DNA of 64,000 nt from Rhopalosiphum padi (lineage: Eukaryota > Arthropoda > Insecta > Hemiptera > Aphididae), in the NCBI RefSeq assembly GCF_020882245.1, contig NC_083598.1:62657858-62721857 (forward strand). The letters run 5' to 3'. Every line of letters begins with the position of its first letter. Within the stretch, counting starts at the first letter, position 1. The notes under the pieces were generated by a model that was not told the origin of the DNA, did no database searches, and saw only the letters and a program-made list of their open reading frames with translations. Made by a program: the position numbers and the translations under genes. Shown here in pieces: positions 36,143-48,823 of this stretch.

Positions 36143-37894
36143 GTAAGTTGCCAACACTCGCCCACGAATAAAGTTGACTATCGGCCTACTCTTGTTGCTA
36201 CTCGGCACTCGCTGGCTATTTTAATTTTTGGGAGTGAAATTGCATAGTATATTCGACATAACTGGATAAATCGCTTAGTTGGTTAGCCATTAATTAGTGC
36301 TCGCGATTTAAGAGGGCTTAGTGACTTGCAATAGTCGTGACTATTCGCTGACAGAATTTAACGAATGTACTAATAAATAATAATCCAGACTTATATTTAG
36401 GTACTTAGTATTCATGTGTGGTGACTGGTGATCGGAGGGGTGTTTACAGAGGTTTAGCGCTATCCCCAATTTGTTCCGACCCCCCCCCCTCACAAAAAAA
36501 AATAATAAAAATTCAATACTGTATAGATAATAATATACTGGTCCAAAAACGCATTACAATTTACAAATGACAAACGTTATTCATTTTGACTAAGAATAGT
36601 AAGAATACTGTATTGTCTACACTGTAGATAGTAAAAAAATTAATATTTTCAAATATTATGATCCTAAACGGAAATTAATAATTTGAATAAAATAAATTTC
36701 GATTACTAAAAGATAATACAGAAACATATTGGTAAGATTTATATATTATATTACCGAAAATATGGCATAGATCGCTTTATGCTCACTGCTCAGTGTCAAC
36801 TGTAATTATTATTTATTATTTTGTTAATTATATTGTTCATTTTTTAGTCATTTGTTTTCACTCTATAATGACATACCACATACGGATATTTCTGTAAATA
36901 TCATTTCATACTTCATAGTAGAAAAATATGTGTAGGTACCTCCATATTTTTAAAATTATTTAATATTTATGATAGCGTTTTAAATACCTACCATTTACCA
37001 AGTAATGAAACAAGTGTTTCCTCGCAATCACAGAACAATACGAAATACGGTCATTGGAAAGTAAACAATAAATTATTACAAATTGTCAGCTGAGGACTTG
37101 AGGTTCAAAAAATAGATATTTCATCTATATATCATCTATTTTTTATAGGTTTATTTAGTATTTACTATAATTATAATATTGTCCACTGTTCACTTTATCT
37201 TATAGTTAAATGAATATTCCTTAATCCTTAATTCCTTATTTTATTCTTATCTATGTACAGTTCTATACTTAAATCGTGGTCCATTTAAATCATAGACGAC
37301 TATGATTTAAATAGTATACTTATCTGTGATTTGGTATTCTGGTCGAAATGGACCATAATCAAATAAGTAATAAGTAACGCCAAAATATGTTAATATATTA
37401 TCTAATTCTTTGTAGTAATCATTTACGTCCGAGATTGTAATAATGATACCTATAAATGATAAAGTACATTAGTACATAAGTGTATTTTGTAGGTCCTATT
37501 ATTGTCTAAAATTGTTTTCAAGTTTTTTTTTTTTTATTAGCTAAAACCACATACATTTACCAGCATAGCACGGTAATACAGTACCTATTTACTCAATTTT
37601 TATCTTATTTTTTCATGACGTAGGTATTTGAAAAGTATATAAATAACAATTTTTCAAAATATTTTTAGTTTTTGTTACCTACTTAGTTTAAATACATTAT
37701 ACAATAATATTTTTGTTTACTGATCTAAGTTTAACCCTTTTGACCTTATTTTGTTTACGTAAAAGTTATAAATCGTGTGTACCTATATAAGCACCAATGC
37801 ATTTACGTTAAAAGTGAAGACGTTTTACTAAACCAAATATTATTAACTGTTTTATTTGTAACATAAATAGTATACACTCATCACAATAAATAAT
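36143..37894. other. AT-rich DNA, intron of the candidate secreted gene or intergenic
   Basis: No exon recognised. Around 36425-36495 a GGAGGGGTG...GACCCCCCCCC patch looks like a decayed transposon end. The rest is AT-rich. Confidence 0.45.
37784..37791 (+). promoter_or_regulatory. TATA-like box upstream of ABHD18
   Basis: TATATAAG followed by CACC, 104 bases before the ABHD18 start codon, a plausible core promoter. Motif evidence only. Confidence 0.3.
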
Positions 37895-40800
37895 ATGACA
37901 ATTAATAAATTTGATTATATATACAGAAAATTGTTGCTTACTAAATACTTTGTAAATGGTTGGGGTGATCCTGAAAAACTTAAAAGGTGAGTAAACTTTA
38001 GTAATATCCTTAAAAAAAAATAAATTATTTGTTCATAATTTTACCAAAATAAATAATTTTATAAATTTAACTTATAAGTAAGTAAGACTCGATTACTATA
38101 ATTAGTTCATTAATTTTGTAGGTTATTTTTTGGCTATTTTTCTTATTGCCGATATTATTATATTACTAATATTACAATAAAATTACAGTAATACAATTTT
38201 AAATAAGTTGTAAACTAGCTAGCTAACTAATTAATCTCTTGTTAATGACATCAACTGTTAATTTTTTAATTTTACTTATAAGTACCTCCACAAGCTTAAC
38301 TTCAAGAGATAATTAATTTTAATGCATTTTTTTTAATAAATATTGGAATATAATGGATAATAGGTACCTTTTATTTTTTTAAATAATAAATAATAATAAT
38401 ATTTTTATATATTATTGTAATTTAAAATAAAATTGAATTAATTTTATGAAGATAAATTATTTATTTAAAAAAAATATATTTACATTTAATGATCTTTTTA
38501 CTGATTAAATAAGGTATATATAAATACATATTATATAGTTTTCTTATAAAATTATACTTAATATTCTAATAGTTAAATCTCGTGATTATTTCTTTTTATT
38601 TCTGATACATTTTTATTTTAATTATTTATTTATTTGCATTATTGTTATAGTTTGTTTCAGTTTCGAAATCATATAATAGATCGAGACTCTTGTTTCAAAC
38701 TTGTAGCATCTGATTATCCTGTAAAAATTGTTAAAGTAAATAATTAAAAACAATTAACTAATTCTAAAATATATATTAAGTAAAATTATTATTATTTATT
38801 TTAGAAAAAGGAAGATTCCGATTCCATAACATTAGAAGGAGTATTTCAATCACCCTTTTCATATTATCTTCCAAATATAGTACCAAAAGAGAGTCATCTT
38901 GCCCATTTCCAAGTTTTATTACCAAAAAAATGGCCTTCCAAAAATGTAAAACCTATGTGTGTACACATGGCTGGCACAGGAGATCAAGTAATTGCTTTAC
39001 TTTTAAATATTTAAAGAAATATATATTGAAAAACAGGTTACTAAGAGTAAATGTATTGGTATACAATAGTAATAAATAATAACTATAATTAATTCAATAT
39101 TTATTTAAATTTTTTTTTTGTGATAGCATTATTGGAGAAGACGGGCTATGTTAGCAAAACCGCTTTTAAAAGAAGCAGCGATTGGTTCGATCATATTAGA
39201 GAATCCTTTCTATGGAAAAAGAAAACCAAATGATCAAGTGTTAGTATACTATTTTATACATATGTATGATTATATACTAGTCGATAACACTTCCAAGCTC
39301 AATATGATAGTTTTTCAGATGAATATTTATTTTGCTTTTACCATATTAATGTTTTTTTTTTTTTATTGTATGATTTTCACTTAAAATAATGGTATAATTT
39401 AAATTTAGAATAAATGCTAAATTATGATATAAATTTTTGATTTACTGGTTCAAAAACTAGCTTAACACTTTGTTTGGTCATTTTTAAAATGTTAACAAAA
39501 TATAAATAAAAAATCTATTCTATGTAATTTTGAAACTGTGATTGTGTGTACTTTTCACTTAAAGTATAATAATTAATAATGTTCTTCACAATATTTGGAA
39601 ATATTTTCATTTTAAATTATCTATGTGTAACAAATTATTCATTTTGATAATATAAAAATATGCCAATATATTTACTGTGTCCTGTGTATCAGGAATTAAT
39701 TCATTTTTTGGTAGTGATTCTTTATGAGCTTTGTAAAAATGACATTCTGATGAATTTTTTATTATTAATCGTTTTACTTGAACTATGATACAACAATACA
39801 TTATACATTTGTATTTATTTACAGTAGGTCTATTTTATGCAATGTCTCCGATATTTTTGTTATGGGAGGTTGCTTAATATTGGAATCTCTTGTATTATTT
39901 CATTGGTGTGAACGTGAAGGATTTGGACCAATTGGTGTCACTGGTTTATCGATGGGAGGCCATGTAAGTATTTTCAGAAAATTGAATACATTTAATCAAT
40001 GATATATATTTTAAAAATTAATAAATAATCATTTATTATTAAATAATTGCAATATTAATTGTGTTGTTATACTCAATTTTGTTATCCAAAACCATTGATT
40101 ATAAATACAATAAATGTATTCATAATCAATGCCAAAACCAAATTATTAGATCAGGTAAAAATTATAAATATACATTTTTTGTCTAACAAATTGAAAAATT
40201 TAGTTGAAGGTCAAGGAATTTTATTTAACTTGGTACTTGTAATTTATGTTTTGTTGTATTTGATTTCCAAAGTTTGTATATCTAAAGTTAATTCTAATAT
40301 AATATACTTTGAATATTTTTTAGATGGCATCATTAGCTGCTGCAAGTTGGCCAAAACCAATTGTTCTTGTTCCATGTTTATCTGGTACAACAGCTTCTGG
40401 AGTATTTACAGAGGTTATTATTATCATTATTTTGTGTATATCTACATATAATTTAAATTGTCTGACTATTAGCTCTTCTCAATAAAATTTAAGATAACAA
40501 AGCTAATTTATGAAAATGATTTAAGATTTTTTAATTTTCATTAAGTATTCATTGAATAGGCAAGTGCTAAATTCTAAATAGATGATTAAGAATTTACGAA
40601 AAAAAAAAATAATAATTAGTCATCGTTTGTCTATAATCTATGAAATAAATTCAATGTATATTTTTTTTTATTTATGTATGCGTAAAATAGTTATAGAGTA
40701 TTCTATAAATTGTTTACATTAGTCATATGTAATTATTAATTTTATTTTTGAATAACTATGTAATATATTTTAATATAGGGTGCTATTAGCTGTGCTATTG

Positions 40801-43744
40801 ATTGGGATTTACTTGAAAAACAATATAAATCAAATTCTGTGTATAAAAATGAAGTTGGAAACATTGATAACGAAGTCAACAAGTTGAAAGTAATAATTTT
40901 TATTTATTTTTTTTTTTAATTATTTAAATATTGGCTATTATTTTCATTTTTCACATATTTAATTAAGCAGACAGTCATTTTTATACTCAAAATAAGAAAA
41001 TAATAATTATTATTAAATTTACAATTTTTATGACTTAAACTCCAAAATGGAATATAGGGTTTAATCTTATAATTATTATTTCAAAATCTTAAATTATTAA
41101 GCTTTTTTATGAGCACTTTAATTTTTTAAATGGTGTTTTAAACACTTCTGTAACCTGTACTTTGCTGTAAATCATTTTTCAAATACCATAGTCAATCATA
41201 ACGTTACATTAAATTATTTAAATGTAAACATTTGATCTTAATTTTTATAGTATAAATGTGTGTATATCTATAAAAGGCTATTATATGTTTTTAACTAAAA
41301 AATATATCTGCCAGATTTCAGCTTTCTTAATTAATATTAATACCTAATCCTTTGGTTTACTCATTAATTTAGACCAATCTTTTTATTTTATTAATATTTA
41401 GTTTTTATAAAAATATTTTCCAAAGATAATTTTAAAGCAACAAGTACTCATACATTAATATAATTTAATCTATAAATATTAAACTCTGCATTTAAGATAT
41501 TATCTTTAATTTTTTAATACAATCAGAAGAAAACAAAAGATTTCACTTTTTACTTGTCTTATAATATGGAGTGATGTAATGTATATTTCTTATCAAACAT
41601 CTGTGTAGCGTATGATCTATTATTAGATAATAATCACCTCAACATTGTATCATTTACAATGTATTATTAATTATTAATTTTTTTTTTTTTTTTTAATTAA
41701 ATCAAGTCATCTAATAAAAAATTATCAAAAAAAAACAATTATAATTATTTATATAAACAAAATAATAATAAATTATATACTTTATATTAATTCAAAATTG
41801 AATGAATACCTAAGCCTATATTATTTTTACTAAACTTAATTATGTGTCAATAAAATCTCAGGTAAGTTTGGAAATGACAACAAACTTAACTTCCAAAAAA
41901 AGTTAGATAACTTGCTATACAAATGCCCTAATTGATAATTATTATTTGCTTCAATGTTACAGGTAAAATTTAATGCGGGTAAACAATTTATAAAAGATAT
42001 GAATATTGATTCACATTTTAACATTCAGTCAAATTTAATGTTTGATGATTTAAAAAATGATAATAGCTCATTAAATACATGTCAACCTCAACAATTAAAT
42101 AAATTTAAATTAACCAATGCATTTGATAATTTGGAGGATCCGTCAATTGAAGAAAATAATGAACTTCAAATTAAAAAAGATTTAAAACAAACAAAATACA
42201 TGATGAGATTTTTCAATAAACATTCAAAAAGTGAAGGTAATTTATAATATATATTTTATTATATATTTTTTTTCTGTTTAACCGACAACAGAGGAGGCTC
42301 TATGTGAACAATACTACTCCTCTGCTGTCATCGTCTATTGATGCATATAAATTCTATATAAGTTTATATGTATAATAAACATAATTATTCATTATGCTGT
42401 TTGTGATTTTAGATTTAAATTTAGAAGCATTGAGTTTTATGAAAGGTATTATGGATGAATGTACTCATTTGAAAAATTTCAAATCTCCTGTTGATATGGA
42501 CATAGTAATAGCAGTTTGTGCAACTCGTGATGGTTATGTACCTCAACATAATATGGATAAATTAGAAGATGTGTGGCCTGGTGCAGAGGTCAGATATGTT
42601 GATACAGGACATGTAGCTGCTTTTATACTTCACCGAAATACATTCAAGTAAATTTAAAAAATAGGTTTTTAATTACCTAAGTATTTATTTTCAAATGAAA
42701 AAAAAAAATTTGAAGTAGTTCATAAATTAAAAAGTCTAATATGTTATCACGATTACATAAAATCTTGATTATTATGATTTTACAATTTCATTGATTTCTT
42801 ATAAGCAATATATATTGCTAATATACAAGATGTTTTTTTAAGCATGCTTATCCCGTTTTTATACTTAAATTATACATATATTCAAATTCTGATTTTTACA
42901 CAGTTTCAAGTTGTTAAAAAACAACGTTTTTTAAGTTTTTATTTTTTTGAATGACAACATAGTTTTAATTTCATGTTCCAAAACAGAATATTTTTTGAGT
43001 ATTTTGATACATAAAAATTGAATTTAGTGCGAGTAGTGGACAAACATTTTGCGGGGTACCACTCCACTCCATACATCAAAACTTTAAATATTATAACTCA
43101 TAAATAACTCACCCTAAATTCGATTTTTATGTAACAAAATACTTAGAAAAATATTCTGCTTTGGAATATGAAATTAAAACTATGTTGTCTTTCAAAAAAA
43201 TTCAAAATTTAAAAATATAAGGATAAAAAATATATTTTTTAAATAAAAACGTTGTTTTTCAACAACTTGAAACTATGTAAAAATCAGAATTTGAATATAT
43301 GCATAATTTAAGCATAATAATGGGGTGAGCATGCTTAAAAAATCACCTTGTATAATATTAGTAATAAATATATGACATTTAAATATTTAAAATATTTTCC
43401 TGGCTTTTATATTCAAGTTGCTTTTATCGAAAGAGTATAATCATAAAATAAACAAATATGCATATTATATTATATTGAAAATATTATAAGCTTAGGAATT
43501 TAATAATTTCATATTTCACAAGCACACTGAATAATTTCAAATTTTCAAATTTGCTTTACTATGTAATTTTACCTCCAATCCAAATTATATATAATAAATG
43601 CTTTCTGTGGTTTTATAATTTCAAAAATGTATTTAATTATGGAAGTTATGTTATAATTTTTATTTTTTTTTTTTTTTATATAGAACTGCAATAATTGATG
43701 CATTTCAACGAGCTCAAAAAAAATATTATGATCAACCTTTATAA
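37895..43744 (+). CDS. ABHD18: Alpha/beta hydrolase ABHD18 (C4orf29 family), ten exons
   Basis: Member of the conserved ABHD18 family of alpha/beta hydrolases; the substrate is not told by the sequence. Exons: 37895-37986, 38651-38735, 38805-38987, 39127-39239, 39825-39963, 40324-40413, 40779-40889, 41963-42236, 42413-42647, 43684-43744; frames join at GT-AG sites, giving 460 residues, close to the mammalian length. Family landmarks are HMAGTGDQHYWRRRAMLAK, LENPFYGKRKPNDQV and the nucleophile elbow Gly-Leu-Ser200-Met-Gly. Candidate Asp402 (CATRDGYVP) and His429 (DTGHVAAF) complete a Ser-Asp-His triad. Exon 8 encodes a long polar, poorly conserved insert. Exon 4 was ended at GT/GTTAGT rather than at the CAA/GTGTTA two bases earlier, because only that choice keeps the QVRS frame. 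Intron 9 carries a foldback transposon. Confidence 0.94.
42284..42329. repeat. Small hairpin in ABHD18 intron 8
   Basis: GACAACAGAGGAG and CTCCTCTGCTGTC form a 13-bp stem with one mismatch around a 20-nt loop. Origin unknown; possibly a transposon remnant. Confidence 0.5.
42824..43352. mobile_element. Foldback-type element with arms of about 220 bp in ABHD18 intron 9
   Basis: The left end TACAAGATGTTTTTTTAAGC and the reverse complement of the right end TACAAGGTGATTTTTTAAGC begin inverted arms. The arms stay alignable for about 220 bases (shared words include TTCAAATTCTGATTTTTAC, AGTTTCAAGTTGTT, GACAACATAGTTTTAATTTC and AGTATTTTG). They surround a short unique centre rich in CACTCC/GGGGTACC. 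Both sides carry TAATA (42819-42823 and 43353-43357), a probable target duplication. It has no coding capacity. Confidence 0.75.
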
Positions 43745-44298
43745 TGATAAATTGGATATAAGATACTAATTGTATTGTTTATGTTACCAATTTCTTATAT
43801 TTAATTAAACAAATCGCTCTGTATAACATTATTTTTATAAATATGTATAGTATTTTTGTATTGTAATATTACATTTATCTAAACAATGTGGTCCTTGTTA
43901 TTTTATATTCAGAGGAAGAACCTTAAGTTATATTTTGTAATAATATATATTTTTTTATTTTTTAAATAATAATGCTTAAAACCTTTTTTATACTATGTCA
44001 GTTGTTAAAACTCAAATTTATGGTGCTTAAATAAATTAAAAATATTCTTAATTATTAAAAGAAGTTCATGTCTTTACATGTTTTTACTGAATGGTCTAAA
44101 AATTGTTAGATACAAATTTGAGTTATAACTTGATAAATTCTTTAACAGTTTTATTTTTATACTTTCAACCTCCCAAAGGACCAAATAATTTGTTACCAGA
44201 ATTACCCCATAAGCATTTTTACTACCGCAAAAATGTATGAAAGATATAAACACAAAACCACATATATTTTTGTAAAATTAATATTTAATGCATTCATC

Positions 44299-44446
44299 TA
44301 TTTATTTTTCACATTAAACGAAGTGTCATCAGTGGGTGGCTTCTTCACTCAAGATTTTCCTCCTGTAATATTATAGCCTATATTCTTATTGTGCCTTGTG
44401 TACAGATTGTATATATATTAATAAAGAAAAAAAAAAAAAAAAAAAA
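44299..44446 (+). mobile_element. Retroposed 3' fragment with poly(A) tail and 12-bp target duplication
   Basis: AATGCATTCATC at 44287-44298 is repeated exactly at 44447-44458. The DNA between them ends with AATAAAG and an uninterrupted A tract of over 20 bases. This is the signature of target-primed reverse transcription by a LINE machinery. The 148-bp insert includes TATTCTTATTGTGCCTTGTG, like 3' ends of insect non-LTR elements, and shows no coding sequence. It is either a severely 5'-truncated LINE or a retroposed transcript. Confidence 0.75.
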
Positions 44447-45587
44447 AATGCATTCATCACTCTGCTCAGAATCAAAAAAAAAATGTTTATTTTATATGGT
44501 TATATTTATAAATTATATTATATTATTAAATATATATGTGTACATTCATTATTAAATTAAAATTTTTTTGTTTTTAGTAAATAATTCTTTAACATCAATT
44601 ATAAATTTAATAAGTAAAACACTAAATGCCATTTCACTTTATCAGACTGTGGACTGTCATTTATGCAGATTAAGCAGATATATGACATGCATGAGTTGGT
44701 TATATACCTATTGCATTTTAGAACTATGTCTGGTGATTTTCATACCTTTGTAAATGAGAATAGGGGTTGACTTATTTTGCAATATACTGTTATAAAATTA
44801 ATTTGAAACAGCTAGCAAAATTAATTGAATATCTTTTAATATAAAGTAAATTATACATAATTTAAGTTACTTTTTATCTATATTTTTTTAATTATTATTA
44901 AATGTTAGAAACAACAATATAATAGCATTTTGACAAAACCGTTCTATTTTTTTAACATATTATAATACTACACTAGGAATCTGTTATGACTGTTATGTAG
45001 AACATTTTCTTTGCACGAAAGAAATATCTTGAAAAGTTATTTGAAATCTGTGACAACAACTTATTAGATAGGCGCATTATTGTTTTTGTTTGAAATAAAT
45101 TATTACATATAAAAAACACTTTTTTTTAGTTATTATTTAAATATTTTCTAATTTCTTAAGTATGCTTATTTTACATTTATACATAATATAATTCTTTCCT
45201 AATACCAAACATTTGTCATATTCTATTTATCTTGTATGATTTTAGTAATGTTTTGAACTTCATAATAATTAAGCTCTAGTAATATTTTTGAAAAAAAAAT
45301 TAACTTAGGCACTTTATTTATTATATTTTTAATACACAATTTGTAGTACACTAGTGCTTTTTAACTTAAAATAAAAAAGTTACCTATTGGCTATTTTATA
45401 AACATTATTAAGATAATCAATTACGAAACAACAATAAACTTGTCCACCTCCCTCAACTTTGTAATTAATATTTCTATATATTTTAATTTTATAATTTCTG
45501 TCACAATAAACAGAATAAATCATTAACTTTGTTTAACAATTCTCCTTTAGGAATGCAATTGTTGGCTATTTAGCAACAACACAGAGA

Positions 45588-45812
45588 CTACACCCATTCT
45601 ACGCATTCATCTTCTAAATGACAACGGTGCTTATCTAAGTGACAGTTACAATATAGGCATATGTTTGTCGTGTCTCCAGAATTTTTGAAGAAATAGGTCT
45701 TGAAATATTACCTGTGATTGTTAGGATCAAACTCTAAACAAAGACTGTCCATAATTGTAAATGCACAATACATAACATAAACTCCACAATCAGCAGGTCC
45801 CCCTGATCCTAT
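45588..45812 (-). pseudogene. Broken Ulp1-like (C48) cysteine protease C-terminal fragment
   Basis: Reading the minus strand from 45812, one frame gives SGGPADCGVYVMYCAFTIMD. Its DCGVYV core is the catalytic-cysteine motif of Ulp1/SENP proteases. The same frame meets a TAA at codon 35, then stays open for 39 more codons to a TAG at 45588. The latter half has a Cys/His-rich end (CLYCNCH...HRCHLEDEC). The stop codon could instead be skipped by splicing at CACAG/GTAATA. In insects such orphan Ulp1 domains are mostly carried by DNA transposons, so I read it as a mobile-element-derived relic. The catalytic His and Asp regions that should precede it were not found. Confidence 0.45.
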
Positions 45813-47473
45813 TCTTATATAGCTACTCGTATAAATAATATAAAAACAACCTCACGCAAAAGATACTAGACATATTATAATAGTCATTTTACAAATATGT
45901 ATGAGACGTAGGTGTTTTGCACACATAATATAAATACATTACTTCCAATAATTTTAAAAATATACAACTTAGACTATGGGCCGATAATGCAATATAATTT
46001 AGATCAATAAAGAAACAAAGAGGGCATGGTAATGCATGATTAATAAAATAATTGATATTGTATGGTATTATAGTAACTATCTATAACTAATAACTCCTGT
46101 ATTTAAAGCTAAAACGATCAATTTTTTGGTCAAATCTTTGTAATAAATTAATTACCTAGGTACACAATCTCAATGAGATATTTTGATGGTCTAGCTCTCT
46201 GCGGTCCGCCAGTTTCCGACCGTTGGTATACACAATTTACACGTTTATTTTAATTAATAGATAACCCAATGTTTATTAACTTAGATAAATGCTATTGCGA
46301 TAGGAACCTCCGTGATATAATCTTCCACCATTTAAAAAAAAATTTAAGATAATCGGTTGAGTAATGTCCGAGAACATTAGCGCCAAGCCGCCAAAGGTTT
46401 CAATTTTCGATTTTACATATTAAGATACCTATATCGGCTATATCAATGGTCTTCGGAAAACAAAACGGTGCAAGATCCAAATGCTGGATGGCTGGCTACA
46501 GAGACGCTCGTCAAGATCAACGTCTTTAAAAACGCATTTTGGACGACTGCGCGGTATGACCGCCATGGTCAGACGGTTAGTGGTACAGGTGCAGGCGGTG
46601 AGCAGTATCGATAAAGGTGGTGGTGATATATGTATTTGTAGTATTTGTACAGAAGACCGTTCACAGTGAGTTGCATGAAAAAAAAAAATTCACTAATGTT
46701 GGAATGGAACAACAGCTATTTCCGGACACGGTGTAGAATGTGTAGATAGATGTGCGACATCAGCGGCGACCGGATACAGACATGAGTGATGAGTATTGAG
46801 TACACGACCGGCAAGGGCGGCAAGGCGAGTATTACGTAGCGTATCAGGCAAGTGAAATTTATATTCATGTGTTTTTATATAGATTTTCGGTAACTTTTTA
46901 CTATATGAAGTCGATTCACAGGTACTGCGCGCTCTTTGTTTGAATCCGTTGTTACCATTTTTCTACATTTTATTATTTTACTGATGGCTTTATTATTATT
47001 ATTATTTTTGAGCCATAAGCGCTAAGGTTCCTGTATTATTTGTATTATATATTTATTTGTTAATAATATTTGTTAGTCTTTAGTCTATCACCAGTGTAGT
47101 ACGGCAACATTGCAATAAATTCCAATTCTCAATACATCACATTATGAGGCTACGTCGGTTAATTCGAACACTACTGATGATTGAGTTCAGGACTGTTCAC
47201 GCACTCACTGTAATTATACATATCAGTGTATAAAATATGAATAAATATTACAATAACTAATAATTAATTGTTATACGCAGGGGGGGGGGGGGGGTTAAAC
47301 CCCTTCCGAAATATCAGGAACAAAAAATAAATTACCCGACCTACAAATGAATAGTATAATATTTATGTACATTTTTTTTAAAACCTCCACCAAAATTTTT
47401 TCCTTTTCGCGCCTGGTATAGTAATGTTAAGTGTAGCGTAAATATATTACTTTATACAATATAATATTATATA

Positions 47474-48823
47474 GGGGAACACGGGGCAAAACAGATACTG
47501 GGGTAAAACCGATATAGCTTATTACGCATTATTGTATGGATGAAAATTATCAGTTTTAAATTTATATTATTCCTTATCCTGAGAAATGTTGGTATCACTG
47601 TTAACATCTACTGCAACGTTGTTATTTGAATTATTATTTAAAGATGATCATTTTGAAGGTAATTATTACTATATTTAGATATTTTGAATTTAAGATTTAA
47701 CTATGATACAGCTATACTACAAGTATCGTACACATTTAGTATGAATCTACAACTTGTAAAGATTGTTTTGCACTCAATAAACTATTTTTATCTACAAGAT
47801 TGTATCAGTAAACAACAATTTTATAAATAAAACGCTTTGGGGCAAAATCGATTGTTTATTAGTATTACTTTATTTCTACTTATTAATATCAATTTAGTTT
47901 ATGTTTGGTTATAGATGAACCTATTTAATTAATTACGAATAGCTTGAAAATATTACTTTCGTATTTTAATTACCTAATACCTACTTTTATTAATATAACT
48001 TTTAAAAATGGTTCGAAATTATACTAGAAAAACTACTCGGCAAAATTGGTGTGTGGATAATTTAAGAAGTGCTGTTGAAGATGTTATTCACAACAATGTT
48101 AGTTATTCGAGAGCTGTTGAAATATATTATAATATATTTTATTACTATGAAATTTAATTTTGTTATTATTAAAAGCTTATACATTGAAAAATCTTAAAAA
48201 ATAAAAATATTTTTGTTAAAATTATCAATACTGGTAGAATTATTTATAAAAATTTTTTTTTAGCTTTGATTATTATAAATATACTTTAATTTTGTTATTA
48301 TTTAAATATATGCTGCATATTTATTAAGTTTAAAAGAATTAAATAAAATTATAAAGATTGAATAAAGTATCTATTTTTGTTTTTATTTAAGTTTTATTGA
48401 ATATTAAAGTTAATCTCATAAAATATATAATAACAGTTAAAAAAAACCTTTTATACTATACAACAATTACAATACAATATTTATTTGTAAGTACTATAGT
48501 ACTTGGTTTTGTATATCCATTAGAAAAAAAGCTTTTAATTTTATTTATTTTTTATAATTATTTTAATACCTATTACCCATGCATCGGTATTGCCCCATTA
48601 TAAATCGATATTGCCCCGCTATCGGGGCAAAATCGATAAAATGATAAAAAAAGTTAATGGCTTATTAAAAATTAAATATAATCTATATTCATGTGTATTA
48701 CAACTAAATATTGTAAACAAGAAGTTACTTGATACAACTGTACAAATAGATTAAGTATATCTTAAAATCCTGAATAATTATGAAGGTTTTCATTTTTTCA
48801 ATCGGTTTTACCCCGTGTTCCCC
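47474..48823. mobile_element. Pogo/Tigger-like DNA transposon, internally degraded, ends intact
   Basis: Terminal inverted repeats GGGGAACACGGGGCAAAAC (47474) and its near-exact inverse at 48805-48823 are flanked by TA on both sides, the Tc1/mariner-pogo duplication. The 1.35-kb element carries repeated subterminal words of the form GGGGCAAAATCGAT or the inverse (near 47500, 47840, 48590-48640 and 48795). It encodes only the beginning of a transposase (48008-48157). It is therefore a deletion derivative that could have been mobilised in trans. Confidence 0.75.
48008..48157 (+). pseudogene. Truncated pogo/Tigger transposase, N-terminal psq-type HTH
   Basis: A 49-codon frame begins MVRNYTRKTTRQNW and continues with VEDVIHNNVSYSRAVEIYY. 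This matches the first helix-turn-helix (Pipsqueak-like) of pogo/jerky/Tigger transposases, where R-x-Y-x-R-K-T-x-R-x-x-W and a GxSYxxAAxxY-like helix are typical. The frame then runs into AT-rich DNA and a stop, so the CENPB-type second HTH and the DDE nuclease are absent. It lies within the TIR element and explains its origin. Confidence 0.6.

Larger units (their letters stand above)
43745..47473. other. Intergenic transposon-rich DNA downstream of ABHD18
   Basis: Contains an AATAAA at 44030-44035 that may end the ABHD18 transcript, a retroposed fragment (44299-44446), an anonymous open block at about 44574-44753 preceded by an acceptor-like TTTTTAG, and a Ulp1-like protease remnant (45588-45812). 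It also has a CpG-richer patch at 46420-46860 with no recognised frame and a poly-G run at 47281-47293. Confidence 0.5.

Noticed and set aside
40059..40451. A 130-codon plus-strand frame in ABHD18
   Set aside because: Chance frame across intron 5 and exon 6 in the wrong phase.
44568..44753. A 61-codon frame preceded by an acceptor-like site, considered as the second exon of the gene starting at 36055
   Set aside because: Phase is compatible but that has a one-in-three chance; it would require an 8-kb intron containing all of ABHD18, and the sequence has no recognisable motif.
46481..46669. 62-codon plus-strand frame in a CpG-richer patch
   Set aside because: No recognisable motif; consistent with chance in locally higher GC.
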